Shown: positions 24,034 through 31,901 of the stretch, in pieces
How positions within the stretch are numbered: position 1 is the first letter of the stretch
Layout of the letters: every line of letters starts with the position of its first letter
DNA from: Simkaniaceae bacterium
GTDB taxonomy: Bacteria; Chlamydiota; Chlamydiia; Chlamydiales; JACRBE01
Length of the DNA stretch: 38,340 nt
Direction of reading: 5' to 3'
Assembly: GCA_021734805.1 (NCBI GenBank)
Contig: JAIPIG010000022.1
Span: 1-38,340, forward strand
Notes under the pieces: generated by a model
The model's database searches: none
The model's input: only the letters and a program-made list of their open reading frames with translations
What the model was told of the DNA's origin: nothing
Program-made: the position numbers and the translations under genes

Positions 24034-26364
24034 TCAAAAGCGTTTGCTCACAGTCAGTTTCAAAGCATTCGACCAATAATTAGCTCCGAATTCCCCTCCA
24101 TAGCTGAGATCAACCATCAAAGAGCGATCTTTTTCTAAGAAGAAAATAAAGTCTAAGCCAAGCGCTCCCAGATTTAGAACCTGATCAACTGCCACCACCG
24201 TAAAAGATCCCGGCGCTCCTACAAAAGAGGTTTGAACGGTTCCCACTCCAAATGGTTTTTCAAAGACATATGAAACTTTTTCTCTAAGTGAAAAAATCCC
24301 CCAATTCCGTTCCCATTCTTGACCAAACTTGAGTCCCGTTTCACTACGCACCATTGAACTATTATTGGCAGTTTGAGAAGCATTAAAAGGAGATGCGCCG
24401 GTCTCAGTATACCCTTTCTGCCAAGAGATCGCCCAATCAAGTGCAGTAAATGGAACAATGCTACACCATGAATATCCCCACTCATATCCCACCTCTAAAT
24501 GAGGAATCAGCTGCCAATCGGTAATATCGGCAGACGCTTTTTTAGAAAATCCCGGAAATGAAATATTTCTCGTATTGTCGGTCTGATTTAATGCCCCCCA
24601 GAGTGCAGGTGAAAAATAGAAATGACCTGCAAAAACATTCCCGTAAAGAGCCAAAAGATAAGAGTTAATGTTCCCTTTACCCATATCTTGATCTTCGTCA
24701 AAGTGAGAACGGACATAGGAGAGTGCGCCCCCGACAACATTCCTATTTTCCCATGCATGATCACAGCCAATGAGCACCGCTCCCGAGCTCATATTAAAGG
24801 AGGGATTTTGATCAATTGCCGAAAGGTGAGCATAATTTCCATAGCCGGCAACCCAAAGGGTCCATTGATGGTCGACAAAGGGAGGTGGAGGAGGCGTTTC
24901 AGAGGTATCAGCTATAAGTGATGCCATAAAATGAGCGCGATCGGAGCGACGGGGAGCAAATCGGTAGCAATCGAGGTGTGAAGCGAGCTGTCCGCCAAGA
25001 GAAAATGCCGTCTGAATGCCTACATAAGAGCCAAACGCATTTCTAGAAGGAGAGAGCGCTTCGAGCGCTTCTTCCAAAGCGCTTCCGGATAAATTACCTA
25101 ATTCACTGACCATTTCAGTTGTTCCATTCGCATTGAAATAGTTTGCTAAGATTAAAGAATTGCCCGAAAGGTTGTTTGTTGTTGAAATGGGAATATTAAA
25201 CTGATAGTTGAGCAAAAGATTGTGAGATCCTTGAGAGAGCGATAGATTGAAATTGGGGAGCGCCGTAATTGAAACCGTGTCAAAAGAACCGCTGATTCCT
25301 CCGGTTGTTCTAATAATCGTATATTGGCCACTTTGTGCATAAGTTCCGGAATTTTGAGTGATCGAGATCGTCCCATCTAGGGTTGCCGTTCCCGTCACGT
25401 CTAAGAGAGTCGCTGCAGAGGGACCCATTTCGACAACAAATGTAGAACCTGAGTCAAAGCTAACAGGGCCACTTGATAACGTGCCGATTGAATTGCCCGG
25501 AGCAAGTGTTCCGGACACATCAAGATCTCCTCCTACCGAACCGGTTCCCTTAAGAGTCCCGTCTGCGCCAACGGTCATATTACCCGGAAGTGTGCCATTC
25601 AGGATTAAAATCCCCCCCGTCACCTCATTAGCACCGCTCAGTGTATTTGTATTTGTGATGATTAGTGTTCCCGTATTGCCTTTTGTTAAAGAGCCTCCCC
25701 CGGAAATCACTCCGTCAATGGTATTTGTTCCCGAACTTTTGATGTTTAGAGTCGCATCTGTCTCAATACGAATTTCATCAGTGGAGTCATCTGAACTCAC
25801 ATTATTGAATGTATTAATTCCTGCGGCATTCACCTCAAAATAGTTATTTCCCTCAGTCATTGCAACGTTAATAATTGTTGGGCCGGAAGCGCCGGAATAC
25901 GTTTGAAGTTCTCCATATCCTTTTAGATTATAAAGAACGGTTCCCCCTCCATCCCCGGCAGGGCCTGCTTCAATTGTCACATTTGCCGGATCATATTCTA
26001 GGGGATGATGTTCATAAATCTCAAAGGTTGCCGTAATATCCGAATCGACATTAACACCGGCTACACCGGATACGCTAAGATCAGTAATGACAGAAACTTG
26101 AGTGTCATCCGTAAATTGACATTGATCAAATGTCAACAAGGGACCGGCGTCTTGATTTGAAAGAGGACTATTGGCACCATTCCCATTAAATATGGCCGTG
26201 CTATCGGTTGGAACACCACCCGCCCAGTTGCTAGGACTTTGCATATCGGAAGAGGATGTACCGGTCCAAGTACTGTCTGCCCAAAGGGACATAGAAATAA
26301 GTACGGTATGCGCAACCAGCGCGATTTTCATCCATTGATTTCCGAGTCCAGTAATTCTAATCAT
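24034..26364 (-). CDS. Autotransporter (type Va) with autotransporter-associated repeats
   Basis: 776 residues from ATG 26364, which has AGGGA just upstream; the frame extends to a TTG seven codons earlier. Signal peptide (MKIALVAHTVLISMSLWA), then a passenger of beta-helix type with autotransporter-associated repeats (STWTGTSSSDMQSPSNWAGG, ISGGGSLTKGNTGTLIITNTN), a linker with a PPPPP run, and a C-terminal barrel ending LKLTVSKRF. The barrel is about half identical, judged by eye, to that of the 27532-31140 protein, so the two are paralogues. The passenger is displayed on the cell surface. Probable roles are adhesion or antigen variation; no protease triad was seen. Confidence 0.88.
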   Translation of the reverse strand: MIRITGLGNQWMKIALVAHTVLISMSLWADSTWTGTSSSDMQSPSNWAGGVPTDSTAIFNGNGANSPLSNQDAGPLLTFDQCQFTDDTQVSVITDLSVSGVAGVNVDSDITATFEIYEHHPLEYDPANVTIEAGPAGDGGGTVLYNLKGYGELQTYSGASGPTIINVAMTEGNNYFEVNAAGINTFNNVSSDDSTDEIRIETDATLNIKSSGTNTIDGVISGGGSLTKGNTGTLIITNTNTLSGANEVTGGILILNGTLPGNMTVGADGTLKGTGSVGGDLDVSGTLAPGNSIGTLSSGPVSFDSGSTFVVEMGPSAATLLDVTGTATLDGTISITQNSGTYAQSGQYTIIRTTGGISGSFDTVSITALPNFNLSLSQGSHNLLLNYQFNIPISTTNNLSGNSLILANYFNANGTTEMVSELGNLSGSALEEALEALSPSRNAFGSYVGIQTAFSLGGQLASHLDCYRFAPRRSDRAHFMASLIADTSETPPPPPFVDHQWTLWVAGYGNYAHLSAIDQNPSFNMSSGAVLIGCDHAWENRNVVGGALSYVRSHFDEDQDMGKGNINSYLLALYGNVFAGHFYFSPALWGALNQTDNTRNISFPGFSKKASADITDWQLIPHLEVGYEWGYSWCSIVPFTALDWAISWQKGYTETGASPFNASQTANNSSMVRSETGLKFGQEWERNWGIFSLREKVSYVFEKPFGVGTVQTSFVGAPGSFTVVAVDQVLNLGALGLDFIFFLEKDRSLMVDLSYGGEFGANYWSNALKLTVSKRF

Positions 26365-26400
26365 ATTCCCTGAATTTAAAAACAAAATTATATAAATCGT

Positions 26401-27507
26401 TTAATACTTTTGAGGCAAGATAAGAATGGCATCCGAAATGGGTCGGAGTTTTTTTTGTCCATTGGCCTCATCTTGATCGCCACGCGGAGTGTTTTTAACC
26501 TGGCCTTCATAAACCATAGTTGAACTCCCACCTCCATCTAAATTGAGGGCATCGACACAACCGAGCTTCTCCATAAAATGGCTCAATTCATAGATTGTCA
26601 TCCCATCAAAAAGGCCTGTTTTATCTACAACAACAAAAACCCAATTTCCATTTGGCAAAATGCCTACGGCTGTTCTCGCACATTTCCCGATGAGAAAAGA
26701 CTTGTTTGCCTGTTCAAGTTGAAAGTCCATTAATTTCGAACCGTGATGGATTAGAAGAGGACAGCCCCCGACAATGTAATCAAATTGATTCCATTGTCCT
26801 TGAGACTCTTGATCGATCTGTGGGAGCGCTTCTATAGAAAAAGAGAGGGGCATTCCCACTTTTAACCGTTCTTTAAGAGGGTGTTTCTCCTGAAGAGAGA
26901 GCACATACCCATTCTCTTCGGGGATAAGCGAATCGCCTCCTTGAATCACCTTCTCAATAACTCCATTGACTATGACAAGTTCTTCTCCATCTCGATCGGT
27001 AAGCGTTGTTTGGTGATAACGGGAGTTGAAAAGGATAGCTTCCCCCTCTTTTCGAGGCCGATTGAGCCCATCGATAGGAACCACCATTTTTTCTGAGCAC
27101 ACTTGTGCTGTCGCTAAAAGACAATCAATCCGTGGCTTTTGCCTTTTTGACGACCAGCCGATAGCGCCCCTTGGCTTAGAAGGAAGGGCATACCACTCAC
27201 CGATCTTTAATGCACCCGCAGCCAGTCCGTCAACAGCCCCTCCTATTTTAAAAAAACCCCCATTGACAGCCGCCCAAGCTCCCAAACGCCGGCTGATTGA
27301 TAAAGCCGTTTGCCTACCCAAAGCCTTTGCAGGATTGATCTGATAAAGATCGGGATTGACCTTGATGATATGAACCGACTGAGATCCCAATATAAAACTC
27401 AGAGCGGAAGAAGAAAGGGGAATTTCAATATGTTGATACTCAAGTCCCTCTCTTGAAAAAAGAGATATAAGAGGGAGAAAAAAAAGGAGAACCCACCTTC
27501 CTTTCAT
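26401..27507 (-). CDS. Phosphodiester glycosidase (NAGPA domain) family protein
   Basis: 368 residues, with a signal peptide (MKGRWVLLFFLPLISLFS). NAGPA-type motifs in order: AVNGGFF (80-86), VGGCPLLI (246-253), ARTAVGI (277-283) and LNLDGGGSSTMV (321-332). The animal member of this family removes N-acetylglucosamine from a phosphodiester; bacterial members act on exopolysaccharide or wall-linked sugars outside the cytoplasm. It lies between two autotransporter genes, 24 and 36 bases away, all on one strand, so it is very likely co-expressed and may act on a surface glycan or on modified autotransporters. That link is inference. Confidence 0.8.
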   Translation of the reverse strand: MKGRWVLLFFLPLISLFSREGLEYQHIEIPLSSSALSFILGSQSVHIIKVNPDLYQINPAKALGRQTALSISRRLGAWAAVNGGFFKIGGAVDGLAAGALKIGEWYALPSKPRGAIGWSSKRQKPRIDCLLATAQVCSEKMVVPIDGLNRPRKEGEAILFNSRYHQTTLTDRDGEELVIVNGVIEKVIQGGDSLIPEENGYVLSLQEKHPLKERLKVGMPLSFSIEALPQIDQESQGQWNQFDYIVGGCPLLIHHGSKLMDFQLEQANKSFLIGKCARTAVGILPNGNWVFVVVDKTGLFDGMTIYELSHFMEKLGCVDALNLDGGGSSTMVYEGQVKNTPRGDQDEANGQKKLRPISDAILILPQKY

Positions 27508-27531
27508 ATCAATAAACTCACAACGTTAATA

Positions 27532-30500
27532 TTAAAAGTCTTTCCTAACAGTTAAGTTCAACTGATTAGACCAGTATCGAGATCCGAATTCCCCTTCGTA
27601 GGCTAAATCAACCTTAACCGGTTGTTGCTTGCCAATAACAAAAAGAAAGTCCAAGCCTATCGCCCCTAAATTGAGATTTTGATTGACTGCTTGTACCGTA
27701 AACGTACCGGGTGTTCCTATAAAGGCCGTCTTAACAGAGCCTGTACCAAAAGGCTTTTCAAAAATATAACTCGCTTTCTCTCTCAAGAAAAAAGTGCCCC
27801 AATCGTATTCCCATTTCTCACAAAATTTCAATCCCGTTTCACTCTGCACCATGGAGAAACTTTCTGCCTCACTCGTCGCGTTGAAAGGGGCTGCGCCTCG
27901 CTCTTCATACCCCCTTTGCCAAGTAATTGCCCAATCTACGGAGGAAAAAGGAAGGATATTCCCCCAAGAAAAAGAAGCATCATACCCAACTTCTAAATGA
28001 GGGACCAGTTGCCAAGCAAAAATATTTGCCTTTGCTTTTCCGAAGAATTCGGGAAAAGAAATCTCTCGCGTATTGTTGATTTCATCAAATATTCCCCAAA
28101 TAACGGGAGAAAAATAAAAGTTTCTCGCAAAAATGTTTGCGTAGATGCCGGCAACATAAGCGTTGATATTGCCATGTCCAAAATGATTGTCTTCAGTATA
28201 GTGCGTATGAGCGTAGCCTAAAGAACCTCCGATCAGGTTTCTATTCTCATGATAATCAACCCCTATAAGCACACCTTCAGACAAGTAATTAAAGGAAGGA
28301 TTCTGCAGCGAGGCTTTCTCATGAGCATATTCACCAAAACCCGAAATCCAGGCAGACACCCTATGCTCAGATTGCCGACTCTTATCAGATATCCCGACAT
28401 ATCCCGATGCATCGGCAACTAAGGCTGTCGTAAAAGCATTTTCCAAAGAAGCATTTCCTCCAATGCGAAAAGCATCCAAATGCCCCATGACAATTTGACT
28501 TAAAGAAAATGCCGTTTGCTGCGCGATAAAGGATCCAAAAGCATTTCTAGCCGGAGAAATGCGATTCAGTGCTCCCGGCAATTGACTCTCCGTTAGACTT
28601 GTCAAAAGAGAGAGTGTCGAAGACGATCCATTTTGGTTGAGATTGTTTGCAATGACAAGGGCATTGCCGGAAAGATGATTGGTCGAGATCTCGGAAGAAA
28701 CCGGAGTTGCCCCTAAGAGGAGATATACAATATTAGACATATAGGATAGCTGAAACTGAGCTCCGGCAAGGCCTCCCGTAATGGTTGAATTAAATTCCCC
28801 TGTGTATGCCCCCTCTAGAATCGAATATTGTTTACTTTCGGGATAGGTGCCTGCATTTTGAATCACATTCACAGTCCCCCCAAGAGTCACACTGCCACCG
28901 CCTGTAATCACAATCTTAGAACTATCTGTTGGATCGATTTCAATATTTGTAGTAGACCCGCTATCTAAAATCAGATCCCCTCCCGATGTATCAAAAGTGA
29001 GAGTCCCGATCGAATTTCCGGGAGAGAGCTTTCCAAAAATAGTTCCCCCTCCATAAACTGTTCCCGCTCCCCCAAGAGTTCCCCCTGAATTAATCGTAAC
29101 GCCCCCTAAAACCTGTCCATTAACAGAGAGCCTTCCACCGGATACCGTCGTTTTTCCGGTGTATGTGTTCATTCCCGATAAGACCAACGTGCCAAATCCA
29201 CTCTTCGTTAAGGCTCCTGTTGATGTAGCAATGATCCCACTAACGGTTGTATTACCATCCCCCACAAATGTTAAATCCTGCGTGCCGCTGATGGCATTTG
29301 CGTTACTTAGCGTTAAAGTGCCGGAAGTCGATCCAATCGTTGTGGCGGAGCCAAGCGTCATTGCCCCGCTGCAAGTGTTGCTACCCGAAACGTTGAGAAG
29401 AGCGCCGCTTCCATCGCCTTCTCCATTCAATGTCATTGCATTCGCAGCCGTAATCCCCCCTTGCACTTGTAATTGCGCGCCACTTGTCACTGAAGCAGAA
29501 CCACTGCCCAAAGCCGTGTTATTTTGAATATTCAATAGACCTGCGCTTAAACTCGTTGCGCCACTATACGTATTTGCCCCCGATAAGACCAATGTGCCAC
29601 CCCCGCTTTTTGTCAGCGTTCCGGTTGATGTAGCAATGATCCCGCTAACCGTTGTATTGCCCTCCCCCACAAAGGTTAAATCCTGCGTGCCGCTGATGGC
29701 ATTTGCATTACTTAGCGTTAAAGTACCGGAAGTCGATCCAATCGTTGTAGCGGAGCCAAGAGTGATTGCCCCACTCCAAATATTGCTGTCTGAAACGTTA
29801 AGAAAAGAACCGCTTCCATCGCTTTCTCCATTCAATGTCAAGGCATTTGCAACAGTGATTCCTCCTTGCAACTGAAGTTGAGGCACTACTCCGAGTTGAA
29901 CCGTAACGGACCCACTGCCCAAAGCCGTATTATTTTGAATATTCAATACGCCCGCAGTTAAACTCGTTGCGCCACTATACGTATTTGCCCCCGATAAGAC
30001 CAATGTGCCGCTTCCGCTTTTTGTCAGTGTTCCGGTTGATGTGGCAATGATCCCGCTGACTGTTGTGTTGCCCTCCCCCACAAATGTTAAATCCTGCGTG
30101 CCGCTGATGGCATTTGCGTTACTTAGCGTTAAAGTACCGGAAGTCGATCCAATCGTTGTGGCAGAGCCAAGAGTGATTGCTCCGCTATAAGTATTGCTAC
30201 CCGAAACGTTCGCAAGAGCGCCGGTTCCACCACCTGTTCCATTCAATGTCAAGGCATTCGCAGCTGTAATCCCCCCTTGCACTTGTAATTGTGCGCCACT
30301 TGCAACCGAAGCAGAACCACTGCCCAAAGCCGTGTTATTTTGAATATTCAATAGACCTGCGTTTACAGTGACCCCTTCTGTATAGGTATTGGCCCCGGTC
30401 ATGGTGAAAACACCCGTTCCTATTTTAATGATCTCACCACGACCGGAAATTACTCCTGCATATGTTGTATTATTGGAGTCTCCCAAAGTCAAAGAACCTG

Positions 30501-31140
30501 CATCTACATTATCAAAAGTTACATTCCCACCTAAACTTCCCCCTCCGGATAGACTCAAAATCGTATTAGGGATCCCTTGGTTATTAAGTTCAACCCCAGC
30601 GACATTCGCAAGGACAATTGCCGAACTGTGAGAAAAAGAATCTTCAGCTCCCGATCGAAAAATACCCTCATTTATAAATGTTGTGCCACCATAAGTACAA
30701 GTACCGGCTACACGCAATACATCTGCCCCTGTTTTAGTGATCCCTCCGGAACCTGTGATTGAATTACAACTAAATTCGGCATCGGTCACAATCGAAATAT
30801 CATTTGGAAGAAACAGAGTTGTATTGCAATTAGCACCACCTGTTGCTTCATCTACGGTAATAGAATTGTAAACATTTAATGTTCCGCTATTTAGAGTAAA
30901 ACTGAGTGCCGTAGTAAAATTTAAGCTGGCTACACTAAAAGTCGAATCGACGTTGGCACTAGCAAAACTACCGGTTGCATCGGTAAACGTTGCAACATCA
31001 CTAGAATTATTTGGAACTGTATTGGGATTCCAGCTGTTTGTATCAGACCAATTCCCCCCATCTTGAATCCAACTGGCAGAACCGGCAAACAGATTCATAT
31101 TTAGAAACGCAGTCGCTAGAAAAATCAACCCAAATCTCAT
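27532..31140 (-). CDS. Large autotransporter with long tandem passenger repeats
   Basis: 1202 residues. Signal peptide MRFGLIFLATAFLNMNLFA, then a Gly/Ser/Thr/Asn-rich beta-helix passenger and a C-terminal barrel (from about residue 880) ending LNLTVRKDF. The passenger has many autotransporter-associated beta-strand repeats (GTLTKSGSGTLVLSGANTYSG). Three copies of a 135-137-residue unit (LNIQNNTALGSGS ... TLVLSGANTYSGATSL) are nearly identical even in DNA. AAGAGA precedes the ATG. It leads the operon with the glycosidase, the second autotransporter and the ATP-grasp gene. It should be displayed on the surface. No catalytic motif was seen. Confidence 0.9.
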   Translation of the reverse strand: MRFGLIFLATAFLNMNLFAGSASWIQDGGNWSDTNSWNPNTVPNNSSDVATFTDATGSFASANVDSTFSVASLNFTTALSFTLNSGTLNVYNSITVDEATGGANCNTTLFLPNDISIVTDAEFSCNSITGSGGITKTGADVLRVAGTCTYGGTTFINEGIFRSGAEDSFSHSSAIVLANVAGVELNNQGIPNTILSLSGGGSLGGNVTFDNVDAGSLTLGDSNNTTYAGVISGRGEIIKIGTGVFTMTGANTYTEGVTVNAGLLNIQNNTALGSGSASVASGAQLQVQGGITAANALTLNGTGGGTGALANVSGSNTYSGAITLGSATTIGSTSGTLTLSNANAISGTQDLTFVGEGNTTVSGIIATSTGTLTKSGSGTLVLSGANTYSGATSLTAGVLNIQNNTALGSGSVTVQLGVVPQLQLQGGITVANALTLNGESDGSGSFLNVSDSNIWSGAITLGSATTIGSTSGTLTLSNANAISGTQDLTFVGEGNTTVSGIIATSTGTLTKSGGGTLVLSGANTYSGATSLSAGLLNIQNNTALGSGSASVTSGAQLQVQGGITAANAMTLNGEGDGSGALLNVSGSNTCSGAMTLGSATTIGSTSGTLTLSNANAISGTQDLTFVGDGNTTVSGIIATSTGALTKSGFGTLVLSGMNTYTGKTTVSGGRLSVNGQVLGGVTINSGGTLGGAGTVYGGGTIFGKLSPGNSIGTLTFDTSGGDLILDSGSTTNIEIDPTDSSKIVITGGGSVTLGGTVNVIQNAGTYPESKQYSILEGAYTGEFNSTITGGLAGAQFQLSYMSNIVYLLLGATPVSSEISTNHLSGNALVIANNLNQNGSSSTLSLLTSLTESQLPGALNRISPARNAFGSFIAQQTAFSLSQIVMGHLDAFRIGGNASLENAFTTALVADASGYVGISDKSRQSEHRVSAWISGFGEYAHEKASLQNPSFNYLSEGVLIGVDYHENRNLIGGSLGYAHTHYTEDNHFGHGNINAYVAGIYANIFARNFYFSPVIWGIFDEINNTREISFPEFFGKAKANIFAWQLVPHLEVGYDASFSWGNILPFSSVDWAITWQRGYEERGAAPFNATSEAESFSMVQSETGLKFCEKWEYDWGTFFLREKASYIFEKPFGTGSVKTAFIGTPGTFTVQAVNQNLNLGAIGLDFLFVIGKQQPVKVDLAYEGEFGSRYWSNQLNLTVRKDF
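29177..30400 (-). repeat. Three tandem ~405-411-bp direct repeats inside the autotransporter gene
   Basis: The anchor CCCGATAAGACCAA recurs with its GATAAG at 29177, 29582 and 29993, giving periods of 405 and 411 bases, both multiples of three. Long stretches inside the units are identical (e.g. TCCTGCGTGCCGCTGATGGC in each). Differences cluster in a few segments that encode SGAQLQVQGG versus LGVVPQLQLQ. The unit number could change by recombination without breaking the frame. Confidence 0.85.
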
Positions 31141-31319
31141 TCAACTATCTCTTGTGATAAGCTCAAAAATTATTTATATCTATTTTTAAGATTATAGAAA
31201 TATTATTTTTTGCATTTGCCTGAAAAAGAATCAGCTAAGAAAACTTCTTAACTTCAACTAAAGTCGAAGATAAAAACCAATTATTTCTGTAAAATTGAAG
31301 TTTCTTATAGGATAACTCC

Positions 31320-31835
31320 ATGGGTTCAAAACAAATAACATATGTAGCATTTCTCCGCGCCATCAATGTCGGTGGCAATTCAATACTGCTCATGAGCGAA
31401 TTAAAGGCGCTTTGCGAAAAATTAGGCTTTGAAAATGTGCGTACATACATCCAGAGCGGTAATGTCATATTTGATAGCGGGCTTTCAGAGGAGATCCTTA
31501 GGGAACAACTCGAAACAGCACTTGATAAAAAAATGGGTAAGCATATTGTCACGACCATACGTACCCTTGATGAACTCATCTACATCCTTAAAAAGAATCC
31601 GTTTTCAAAAGAGCCACCTGCAAAAGTCGGTGTGTTGTTTTTTACACACCCCATTCAAAATGATTTTTTATCTTGTATTTCAACCTCGACAGGTGAAGAA
31701 GTAAAAGTTAATAAACGAGAAGCCTATATCTACTACCCTAACGGTATGGGTCGCTCAAAACTAAAAATCCCCAAACAAAGGGATGAAGGGACGATGCGCA
31801 ATATCAATACAATTCAAAAAATAGTTGAGATATAA
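31320..31835 (+). CDS. DUF1697 domain protein
   Basis: 171 residues, cytosolic. The family pattern is clear: YVAFLRAINVGG (8-19), LKALCEKLGFENVRTYIQSGNVIFDS, LDELIYILKKNPF, VGVLFF and the C-terminal YYPNGMGRSKLKIPK. The function of DUF1697 proteins is not known; the fold is small alpha/beta. AGGAT lies before the ATG. It is oriented away from the autotransporter operon and precedes the inverse autotransporter by 66 bases. Complete in length for the family. Confidence 0.88.
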   Translation: MGSKQITYVAFLRAINVGGNSILLMSELKALCEKLGFENVRTYIQSGNVIFDSGLSEEILREQLETALDKKMGKHIVTTIRTLDELIYILKKNPFSKEPPAKVGVLFFTHPIQNDFLSCISTSTGEEVKVNKREAYIYYPNGMGRSKLKIPKQRDEGTMRNINTIQKIVEI

Positions 31836-31901
31836 AAATTTGTCGGAAAACAAAAAAAATATATACTCCATTTCAGCAGGCAAACAAACAATGGATATTA
31901 G

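Noticed and set aside
25358-25843. 161-codon open frame opposite the small autotransporter
   Set aside because: It is the complement of a biased Gly/Thr/Ser-rich repeat frame, giving a Pro/Val/Ser-rich composition, with no ribosome-binding site. The same holds for the frames at 29159-29527, 29594-29875 and 30005-30190.
29177-30400. Tandem repeats as a satellite or mobile insertion
   Set aside because: They are in frame, encode passenger repeats and lie inside one uninterrupted gene, so they are internal gene duplications.
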